Source: Gottschalkia acidurici 9a (GTDB lineage: Bacteria; Bacillota; Clostridia; Tissierellales; Gottschalkiaceae). Taken from it: a stretch of 64,000 nucleotides of DNA. Position 1 is the first letter of the stretch. Every line of letters starts with the position of its first letter. Positions 57,327 to 64,000 of the stretch are shown piece after piece. The notes beneath the pieces were generated by a model. The model was not told the DNA's origin, did not search any database, and saw only the letters and a list, made by a program, of their open reading frames with translations. Location of the stretch: assembly GCF_000299355.1 (NCBI RefSeq), contig NC_018664.1, forward strand, positions 124,001-188,000, read 5' to 3'. The translations under genes and the position numbers were made by a program.

Positions 57327-58835
57327 ATGAAGATAGGATTTGATGACAGGAAGTACCTTGAAGAACAATCTCAATACATTTTAGAAAGAGTTAATAAGTA
57401 CGATAAGCTTTATTTAGAATTTGGAGGAAAACTTATAGGCGATTTTCATGCAAAGAGGGTTTTACCTGGATTCGATGAAAATGCTAAAATTAAGCTACTA
57501 TGCAAACTACGAGAAAAAGTTGAAATAGTTATATGTGTATATGCAGGAGATATAGAAAGAAATAAGATAAGAGGGGACTATGGGATTACTTATGATATGG
57601 ATGTACTAAGACTCATAGACGATTTAAGAGCATATAACTTACTAGTTAACAGTGTTGTTATAACAAGATATGATGATCAGCCTTCAGCTACTGTATTCAT
57701 CAATAAACTTGAGCGTAGGGGTATAAAAGTTTATAAGCATAGAGCAACAAAAGGTTATCCAACAGATATAGATACAGTAGTAAGTGAGGAAGGATACGGA
57801 CAAAACCCTTATATAGAAACTACGAAGTCTATAGTAGTAGTTACAGCGCCGGGACCAGGGAGCGGGAAATTAGCAACGTGTCTTAATCAAATGTATCATG
57901 AATATAGCAATGGGAAATCTTCAGGATATTCAAAGTTTGAAACATTTCCAGTTTGGAATATTCCTTTAAAACATCCATTAAACATAGCCTATGAAGCAGC
58001 AACAGCTGATCTTAAAGACGTAAACATGATAGATTCATTTCATTATGATGCCTATAACGTATTAGCTACAAATTATAATCGTGATATAGAAACATTTCCC
58101 GTGTTGAAAAGAATAATAGAGAAGATAACAGGGGAAGAAGCAGCATATAAGTCTCCTACAGATATGGGCGTAAACAGAGTAGGATTCGGTATAACTGATG
58201 ATAAAGTTATTAAAGAGGCATCTAATCAGGAAATAATAAGAAGGTACTTTAAAACAAGTTGTGAATACAAGAAGGGTTATGTAGACAAAGACACTTTCCA
58301 GAGAGTAAAGTTAATTATGGAAGAGTTAGACTTAAAAGAAAATGATAGATCGGTTGTAATTCCTGCAAGAGAATATTCTACTAAGCTAAAAGATGATTGT
58401 GGGAAAAACGAAATTTGTCCAGTAGTAAGTATAGAACTTGAAGATGGAAAAATATTAACAGGTAGAAGTTCTGAAATAATGGACTCTACATCGGCAGTTA
58501 TATTAAATGCTATAAAGTATCTTGCGAATATATCTGACAATATTCACTTAATATCACCAGTTATACTTAAGCCTATTAGAGACTTAAAGATGAAGACTCT
58601 AGGAAGTGTAAGTGCAGCTTTAAACTGTGAGGAAATATTAATAGCTTTAAGTATTTGCGCGGCAACAAATCCAACGGCTCAAGTAGCAATGGAGAAGTTA
58701 TCTGAGCTCGATGGTTGTCAAGCTCATTCAACTACCATATTAAGCCTGAGCAACGATCAAACTTTTAGGAAATTAGGTATAGATGTAACTTGTGATCCAG
58801 AATATCCGACAGATAATCTTTTTTATAATGAATAA
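57327..58835 (+). CDS. DUF1846 (UPF0371) family protein
   Basis: 502 residues, the full family length. Signature segments are [41 protein letters not shown] and [21 protein letters not shown]. The last looks like a nucleotide-binding loop. Crystal structures of the family exist, but the reaction is not firmly known. AAGAGAGGA precedes the ATG. It stands alone between two terminators. Confidence 0.93.
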   Translation: MKIGFDDRKYLEEQSQYILERVNKYDKLYLEFGGKLIGDFHAKRVLPGFDENAKIKLLCKLREKVEIVICVYAGDIERNKIRGDYGITYDMDVLRLIDDLRAYNLLVNSVVITRYDDQPSATVFINKLERRGIKVYKHRATKGYPTDIDTVVSEEGYGQNPYIETTKSIVVVTAPGPGSGKLATCLNQMYHEYSNGKSSGYSKFETFPVWNIPLKHPLNIAYEAATADLKDVNMIDSFHYDAYNVLATNYNRDIETFPVLKRIIEKITGEEAAYKSPTDMGVNRVGFGITDDKVIKEASNQEIIRRYFKTSCEYKKGYVDKDTFQRVKLIMEELDLKENDRSVVIPAREYSTKLKDDCGKNEICPVVSIELEDGKILTGRSSEIMDSTSAVILNAIKYLANISDNIHLISPVILKPIRDLKMKTLGSVSAALNCEEILIALSICAATNPTAQVAMEKLSELDGCQAHSTTILSLSNDQTFRKLGIDVTCDPEYPTDNLFYNE

Positions 58836-58857
58836 TTTTGTTAATATTTTATCTAAA

Positions 58858-58888
58858 AATAGGGAGCTATGTAGCTTCCTATTTTTTG
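58858..58888 (+). terminator. Terminator of the DUF1846 gene
   Basis: AATAGGGAGCTA pairs with TAGCTTCCTATT (one G-T pair) around a TG loop, followed by T. Confidence 0.85.
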
Positions 58889-59038
58889 TTTTCAATATGT
58901 TTAAAAATTATTACAAGTTCTTTACTTTCATTGACAATGAAAATTAACTATTATAAGCTATAAATAGAGCAAATTATGTTTATGACACCTAGTATTGGAT
59001 ATAGGTAAAATGTGTAGTTGAAGATAGGAGAGAATGAA

Positions 59039-59641
59039 ATGAGTGAGGAAAATAATATAAAAGTACCAGGGGAAATATCTGAGTATCTTTGGACAAGGTA
59101 TCTACCAGAAACTACTTATAAGGTATATGCTTTAATAGCTTATTTAAACAAAAAAAGAGCTATCTTAGACGCACAAATAGAAATAGAAAATAATATACCA
59201 AGAGTCATTCAAGAGAAGAAAGACATATTAAATAAGCTAGGATTTAAGTATCCAGAAAATAGACAGGAAGATATAGACTTGCTGTTGAAGTATAACCTTA
59301 TAGAAATGTCTAAGGATGAAGATGGTGAAGATATATATGTACATGTATATCCTATAAAAAGGCCACAAGAAGTACTAAACATAGATGAAGAAGAGTTAAA
59401 AACACTAGATAATATAAAATTTGAGATAAAGCATGAACAAGCTTTAAACATGCTATTTACATTAATACTAAATAATAATGGTAAATTAACTTGCTCTGTA
59501 GATCATATAACAAAGACTACTAAGGTGAAGCTAACAGAGGTAAAAGAAGTCATGAACTATCTATTAAGTGAAGAAGGTTCTATAAAAGTTACAGGGAATA
59601 AAGATATAAAAAAATTAAAAAAGACGATAAAGTATATATAA
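59039..59641 (+). CDS. Protein of unknown function, possibly DUF6042-like
   Basis: 200 residues from the ATG at 59039, after GATAGGAGAG; an in-frame TTG at 59018 precedes that site. It is soluble and charged, with an N-terminal SEYLWTRYLPETTYKVYALIAYL, a central LGFKYPENRQEDIDLLLKYN and a C-terminal lysine-rich helical part that may be winged-helix-like. There is some likeness to DUF6042 proteins in the first half, but I am not sure. No signal peptide is present although it lies in a surface-protein region. Confidence 0.65.
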   Translation: MSEENNIKVPGEISEYLWTRYLPETTYKVYALIAYLNKKRAILDAQIEIENNIPRVIQEKKDILNKLGFKYPENRQEDIDLLLKYNLIEMSKDEDGEDIYVHVYPIKRPQEVLNIDEEELKTLDNIKFEIKHEQALNMLFTLILNNNGKLTCSVDHITKTTKVKLTEVKEVMNYLLSEEGSIKVTGNKDIKKLKKTIKYI

Positions 59642-59726
59642 CGTTAGATGAAGAAGTTTTTAATCAAAAGAGATTTATGCTTTAATGACACTTATGAATA
59701 TAAACTACTAAATGGGGGTAACTTTT

Positions 59727-60755
59727 ATGAAAAAACAAAAAAATTATTTCTACAATCCTAGTTTCAACTTTAATAATATCTGGTACAAGTATAGGTTTAG
59801 CCCAAAGCGACACCAATATAATAACTTATAATGATAATAAATCAAAAGATAAAGATAAAGAATATAAAGAGAAAGAGAAAAAAGAAAAAGAAGAACGCAA
59901 AGAAAGTGAGAAAGTAGCAAAAGAGAAAGAGAAAAAGGAAAAGGAAGAACGTAAAGAGAAAGAAAAACAAGAAAAAGAAGAGCGTAAAGAAAAAGAAGAT
60001 CAAGAGAAAGTAGAACGCAAAGAAAAGAAAAGCAGGAGAAAGTAGAGCGTAAAGAAAAAGAAGATCAAGAGAAACAAGAACGTAAAGAAAAAGAAAAGTT
60101 ACTGAAAGAGAAAGAAAAAGAGCTTAAAGAAAAAGAAAAAGCCGAAGGCAAGGAAAATGAGAAAGATTTTTGGGAAATAAAGAGTAAAATTAAAGAACTT
60201 AAAAAAGAGTTAAAAGAAATAAGAAGAGGTCAATATAGCCAGGAAGAGCTACAAAAAATAGAAAGTATAGTTAATGAATTAAAACAAATTCATAAAGATA
60301 TAAAAGTTCTTCCAGTTGAGAATATAGCAGTGAAAAACAAGGATATAAAGTTTGACACACCTCCAGTAATAAAAGAAGGAAGAACTCTAATTCCAGTGAG
60401 AGCTATCACAGAAGGATTTGGTGCAAACTTAGAATGGAATGAAGAAACTAAAGAAGTGAAAATAAATAAAGACGGAAATGAAATAATATTAAAAATAGGT
60501 AGTGACATAGCACTAGTGAATGGAAAAGAAGTAAAACTAGATGTTAATGCAAATACTTTTAGTAATCGTACTTATGTACCTCTAAGATTTATAAGTGAAA
60601 ATTTAGGACTAAAAGTTGAATGGGACGATGAGAGTCAAACAGTAGAAATAGATGATGAAGATAATAGTGATGATGTAGATGATAAAGACGACATAAATGA
60701 TATAGACGATGACTCTGATAATGATGATGATACAGATGACGATAACGATAACTAA
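59727..60755 (+). pseudogene. Frameshifted secreted protein: charged repeats, copper-amine-oxidase-N-type domain, acidic tail
   Basis: The ATG at 59727 follows GGGGGT. One A too many in the A-rich run just after it puts the signal peptide (IISTILVSTLIISGTSIGLA) in another frame. A second error, one A too few near 60022-60030, shifts frame again. Corrected, the gene encodes about 340 residues: a signal peptide, a long Lys/Glu/Arg repeat (KEKEERKEKEKQ type), a helical part, a Cu-amine-oxidase N-terminal-like domain (GRTLIPVRAITEGFGANLEW, NRTYVPLRFISENLGLKVEW) and an Asp-rich tail. The last 141 codons from GTG at 60330 are open. Confidence 0.75.
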
Positions 60756-60770
60756 TAAATAGTTAAGAGA

Positions 60771-60819
60771 GGAGGAATTACCACCATAGATTTATTTAAG
60801 TGGTAATATACACATTATG
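60771..60819 (+). promoter_or_regulatory. Shine-Dalgarno brought to the start codon by a hairpin
   Basis: GGAGGA at 60771-60776 is 40 bases from the ATG at 60817, and no other ribosome site is near. ATTACCAC (60777-60784) pairs perfectly with GTGGTAAT (60800-60807). Folding this hairpin removes 31 bases and leaves nine between GGAGGA and ATG, a normal spacing. Confidence 0.65.
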
Positions 60820-62682
60820 AAGATAAGAGGAAAAAAATTTATATCTTTAGGACTAGCTACTATGATAACTATGAGCACATGCAGTGTATTTGCTAATACT
60901 GCAAATGGTTTTAAAGATGTTCCTAGTAATCACTGGGCAAAACAATATATAGATAGTGTTAGTAAAGAAGGATTATTTACAGGATACGAGAACAACATAT
61001 TTAAACCAGAAGAAAGTATATCAAGATCGCAAGTAATTATACTTTTAACTAGATTAGTTAAACCGGATCAAGGCGAAGTAAATCAGGCTAAGATTAAATA
61101 TGAAAGTGCGCTAACTAAAGCATTTGTGCCAGAATGGGCTAAAGCGGAAATAGCTTCTGCACTTTCAAGAGGAATTATACAAGAAAGTGAACTAAGTACA
61201 CTTTTCAATAAAGATGGATCTCAGCCAAAGGCTATTAGATCAGAAGTGTGTAAATACCTTACAAGAGTTTTAGGACTGGAAAACGAGGCTAAAAGTAAGA
61301 CAACCTTTAATCTACCTTTCAAAGATTCAGAGAAGATAAAAAAAGACGATATGCCGTACATAAGCATAATGTCAGAAAAGAAAATTATAAATGGAGATTC
61401 TAACGGTAATTTTAATCCTAATAATAGTCTAACTAGATCAGAAATGGCAAAAGTTCTTTCTGTAGCGAACGATTATAGAAAAGGAAATACTACAACGCCA
61501 GGAGTAACTACACAGGTAAAAGGAACTATATATAGCATTATAAACAATGCTACGAATAGTAATGAGATGTACTTAACTATAAGAGATACTAACTATAATC
61601 TAGTAGGGTACACTATAAACACCAATACTAAATTTTATATAGATAATAAAACTACAAGCATAAATGATTTTGCAAAAGACATGGAAGTAACTCTTGAAGT
61701 TACACAAGATAAAAAGGTAGTTAGTATGAAGACTGATAGTATAACTGAGGATTATGAGGGCACAGTTTATGGTGTAAGTACATCAGATAATACTATGACT
61801 GTAGAATATAAAATAAGTAAAAATAGTGATAAAACTGAGAGAAAAACATTTAAAGTAGATTCAAATGCAAAGATAAAAATAGATGGTAAAACGGGATATC
61901 TAAAAAATATAAGCAAAGGTGACTCAGTGGAAATAACAGTAGTGAATACTAAGATAACTGACATCGATGTAGACAGTAAGAACAAAGAAATAGAAGGTGT
62001 TATAAAGGAAATAGAATACAAAAAGGAAACTATTTTAACAATAAAGGGTGATGATAAGGAGACTTATAAATACCCGGTAAAAAATAAAGCTACTATAAAA
62101 AGAAATAGGAAAACAGCAAGTATAGATGATTTAAGAAGAGGCGACGAGGTAGAAATAACAGTTGAAGATGATGAAATAACAGAAATATATGCTGAATCTG
62201 TAGATAAAGATGATAAAGGAACTATAACAGGAATGAAGTATACATCTAGTGGTGTACAGATAACTATATCTAATAATGATGATGATGAAAGTAGTTATTA
62301 TATTTCTAAAGGAGCAAGAGTATCTATAGATGGTGAAAGAAAAAGCACATCAGACATTAAATTAGGACAATATGTAGAACTAGAAATAGAAGGGGAAGAG
62401 GTAGTATCTGTTAAAGCTAGTGAAGTAAGTGTTAATGATAGCGTTACAGGTATTATAGAATATATTAATAAAAATGCTGAAGTAGTTACTGTTCTATCTA
62501 TAGATAGCGGTAATAAGAAAGAAGTACAAGTTTCACTGTATGATGCGAATATAATAGATAGCAAAGGAAATACAGTGAGATTTAGTAGCTTAAAAGAAGG
62601 AGACACTGTGACTGTAGTGGGTAACCACGATGGAAGAATATTAAATGCTGCCACAGCTATAGTACTATCTTATAAAAAATAG
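60817..62682 (+). CDS. SLH-domain surface protein with five tandem beta repeats
   Basis: 621 residues with a signal peptide ending at SVFA. Three SLH units follow: FKDVPSNHWAKQYIDSVSKE with IFKPEESISRSQVIILL; VPEWAKAEIASALSRGI; and FKDSEKIKKDDMPYISIMSE with FNPNNSLTRSEMAKVL. After a short linker come five repeats of about 75 residues that start GTIYSI, GTVYGV, GVIKEI, GTITGM and GIIEYI. Each has a Thr/Ile-rich strand pattern and a final LxxGDxVxVxxxxxxI line. The same repeat type is seen in the protein at 47111. Function unknown. Confidence 0.9.
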   Translation: MKIRGKKFISLGLATMITMSTCSVFANTANGFKDVPSNHWAKQYIDSVSKEGLFTGYENNIFKPEESISRSQVIILLTRLVKPDQGEVNQAKIKYESALTKAFVPEWAKAEIASALSRGIIQESELSTLFNKDGSQPKAIRSEVCKYLTRVLGLENEAKSKTTFNLPFKDSEKIKKDDMPYISIMSEKKIINGDSNGNFNPNNSLTRSEMAKVLSVANDYRKGNTTTPGVTTQVKGTIYSIINNATNSNEMYLTIRDTNYNLVGYTINTNTKFYIDNKTTSINDFAKDMEVTLEVTQDKKVVSMKTDSITEDYEGTVYGVSTSDNTMTVEYKISKNSDKTERKTFKVDSNAKIKIDGKTGYLKNISKGDSVEITVVNTKITDIDVDSKNKEIEGVIKEIEYKKETILTIKGDDKETYKYPVKNKATIKRNRKTASIDDLRRGDEVEITVEDDEITEIYAESVDKDDKGTITGMKYTSSGVQITISNNDDDESSYYISKGARVSIDGERKSTSDIKLGQYVELEIEGEEVVSVKASEVSVNDSVTGIIEYINKNAEVVTVLSIDSGNKKEVQVSLYDANIIDSKGNTVRFSSLKEGDTVTVVGNHDGRILNAATAIVLSYKK

Positions 62683-62696
62683 AATATATATTAGTA

Positions 62697-62737
62697 AAGC
62701 AGGTATTATATAAATTTATATAATACCTGCTTTTTTA
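62697..62737 (+). terminator. Terminator of the SLH gene
   Basis: AAGCAGGTATTATATAAA pairs with TTTATATAATACCTGCTT, followed by six T. Confidence 0.9.
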
Positions 62738-62804
62738 TTGCTTTTAAGTGATAACTATTTATTTCCCATGACTCCTACAAAAATTTAAAAAATTATCAAA
62801 AATA

Positions 62805-62831
62805 AGAGGAATAATTTCCCGAATAGAGAAT
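62805..62831 (+). promoter_or_regulatory. Sigma-H promoter
   Basis: AGAGGAATA (62805-62813), 11-base spacer, AGAGAAT (62825-62831) fit the sigma-H consensus RnAGGAwWW-N11/12-RnnGAAT at every fixed position. It lies about 70 bases before the Spo0F-like gene. Confidence 0.8.
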
Positions 62832-62901
62832 AAGTATTAGTGTAGGGGAAAAAAGTTACTTGGGGAAGTAACCAAAACAGTAGGCAAAGGGGGGTAATCC
62901 T

Positions 62902-63285
62902 ATGAAAAGTAGGGTTATATGTGTAGATGATCAAATGGGGATAAGAATGCTACTGAAAGAAATCTTAAAAGAAGACTACAACGTAAAAACTGTGGGGACA
63001 GGCAAAGAAGCGATACAAGCATTTAAGGATTTTAGACCAGATGTGGTAATGTTAGATATGTGTTTAGAAGACATGAAGGGGACAGAAGTTCTAAATCACA
63101 TAAGAGAAGTAGATAGTAGTACTAAAGTAGTTATGATTACTGGATATACAGAAGACGACATGTTGAGTGAAATTAAGTCATTTGAACCAGAATATATACT
63201 GCATAAGCCATTTGATATATTATCTATGAAGAAAAAGTTGAGGAATATAGTAGAAAGATGTAATTATAGCACATTTTATAATTAA
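62902..63285 (+). CDS. Spo0F-like single-domain response regulator
   Basis: 127 residues, a receiver domain only. The acidic pocket is Asp9-Asp10, the phosphorylation site Asp52 (VVMLDMCLED), the switch Thr in VVMITGYT, and the conserved Lys in LHKPFD. The start VICVDDQMGIRMLLKEIL is very like Bacillus Spo0F. Spo0F passes phosphate in the sporulation phosphorelay and is itself sigma-H dependent, as predicted here. Whether a Spo0B partner exists cannot be seen. AAAGGGGGG precedes the ATG. Confidence 0.85.
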   Translation: MKSRVICVDDQMGIRMLLKEILKEDYNVKTVGTGKEAIQAFKDFRPDVVMLDMCLEDMKGTEVLNHIREVDSSTKVVMITGYTEDDMLSEIKSFEPEYILHKPFDILSMKKKLRNIVERCNYSTFYN

Positions 63286-63290
63286 TAATG

Positions 63291-63337
63291 ACACTATCAG
63301 ACTTACCCTAGACCGTAAGCCTGATAGTGTTATTTTT
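63291..63337 (+). terminator. Terminator of the response regulator gene
   Basis: ACACTATCAG (63291-63300) pairs with CTGATAGTGT (63321-63330), with an inner CTTA/TAAG, followed by T-rich DNA. Confidence 0.85.
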
Positions 63338-63403
63338 TATTATGGGAAGGAATTATATCATTTATGAAGAATACTTTAGTTATAAGGGGAGGTGCCAGAG
63401 GAA

Positions 63404-64000
63404 GTGATAATCGATAGTAATATTAAAGTCGCTGTAACATGTCATAAATGCGGTAGGATAAATGTTGAACAATTAAATTTATTTAATTTGAATAGAGATG
63501 AAAAAGTAAAACTATCATGTTCATGTGGCTCCTTAAATGCTATAATAAATTCTAGGAATTTAAAAAATATATACTTAAGAATAAATTGTGTTGACTGTGG
63601 CGAAGAACATTTTTATAAATATAAAGTTAAAAATTTTATCAAGGGAACAGAAATACTTTGTATGGAAAATGGCATGGGGATAGCTATTATAGGAAACACT
63701 AAGGATATAAGCAGATATATAAAAGATGCTGAAAAGAATACATTAGAAGCGTTGAATGACGAAAAATTTCAGTATTTCTTCACGGATCACTATATAATGA
63801 AACAAAGTCTTGAAAGATTACAGTGGTTAAGAGAAAATGGAAGGGTAAACTGTGATTGCGGAAATGAGGATATCATTATAGAGGTATACTTTGATAGAAT
63901 AGAATTAAGATGCACTAGATGCCATAGCACAAAGGTAATTTATGCTGAAAGTCAAGAAGACTTAAATAATTTTTATTGTAAAAATAAAATCAATATGCAT
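63404..64000 (+). CDS. Cysteine-rich zinc-ribbon protein of unknown function, cut by the window end
   Basis: 199 codons are open from GTG at 63404 (GGGGAGGTG nine bases upstream) to the end of the window; the C-terminus is missing. Pairs of cysteines recur: CHKC and CSC near residues 13-45, CVDC near 66, CDC near 150, CTRC near 170, typical of several small zinc ribbons. No signal peptide or catalytic motif is seen. I do not recognise the family. Confidence 0.7.
   Translation, partial: MIIDSNIKVAVTCHKCGRINVEQLNLFNLNRDEKVKLSCSCGSLNAIINSRNLKNIYLRINCVDCGEEHFYKYKVKNFIKGTEILCMENGMGIAIIGNTKDISRYIKDAEKNTLEALNDEKFQYFFTDHYIMKQSLERLQWLRENGRVNCDCGNEDIIIEVYFDRIELRCTRCHSTKVIYAESQEDLNNFYCKNKINMH

Noticed and set aside
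59850-60150. CRISPR-like or satellite array
   Set aside because: The repetition is of Lys/Glu/Arg codons within a protein repeat; there are no constant repeats with unique spacers.

Overview
The window is low-GC, densely packed DNA from an anaerobic, endospore-forming Clostridia-type Firmicute. Evidence: AT-rich codon use with frequent TTG and GTG starts and strong AGGAGG sites, and a set of sporulation and germination genes (sipL, spoIIR, sleB-ypeB, a GerA-type receptor operon, a Spo0F-like regulator). The SLH-anchored S-layer and the rnmV-rsmA ... veg ... ispE order are also typical of spore-forming Firmicutes. The genus cannot be fixed from the sequence alone. No rRNA, tRNA or CRISPR array was seen.

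Layout. 1-12.4 kb: the end of a 3D-domain cell-wall protein, rnmV and rsmA, an acidic protein of unknown function, small redox, metal and membrane genes, 5-formyl-THF cyclo-ligase, an Fnr-like regulator divergent from an unknown gene, the copper operon copA-copZ-csoR with its operator, and a CorA-type transporter behind a leader with a small ORF and alternative hairpins. 12.7-21 kb: a polyamine set (arginine decarboxylase, SpeD, SpeE, agmatinase) interrupted by two chemoreceptor-like genes, one an H-NOX haem sensor fusion, and veg. 21.2-26.5 kb: sipL, ispE and a GntR regulator, with an IS607-type element (dead tnpA, intact tnpB) inserted between ispE and gntR. 26.5-37 kb: a germination block with a small membrane protein, GerA, GerB, three tandem GerC paralogues, spoIIR, sleB and ypeB. 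37-41.2 kb: murI, a DUF1934 protein, a P-loop kinase-like protein, and on the minus strand a flavin amine oxidase and an ECF S-component. 41.4-62.7 kb: a cell-surface island with a 1892-residue IPT/TIG protein, four SLH proteins including the probable main S-layer protein, an S41/PDZ protease, a GDPD-like protein, a DUF1846 protein and a frameshifted gene with a copper-amine-oxidase-N-type domain. 62.8-64 kb: a Spo0F-like response regulator behind a consensus sigma-H promoter, then a truncated Zn-ribbon protein.

How the parts fit. The polyamine enzymes form a route arginine -> agmatine -> putrescine -> spermidine. The copper genes form a self-regulated export operon. SleB, YpeB and the Ger proteins act in germination, and SipL and SpoIIR in spore formation. 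The SLH proteins, giant TIG protein and exported protease are probably one envelope assembly system. The most interesting signals are the H-NOX chemoreceptor with a complete O2-type distal pocket, the CorA leader switch, the start codon that seems to use a Shine-Dalgarno brought close by a hairpin, the triplicated gerC with decayed gerB ends between copies, the reconstructable IS607 insertion, and the sigma-E and sigma-H promoters.
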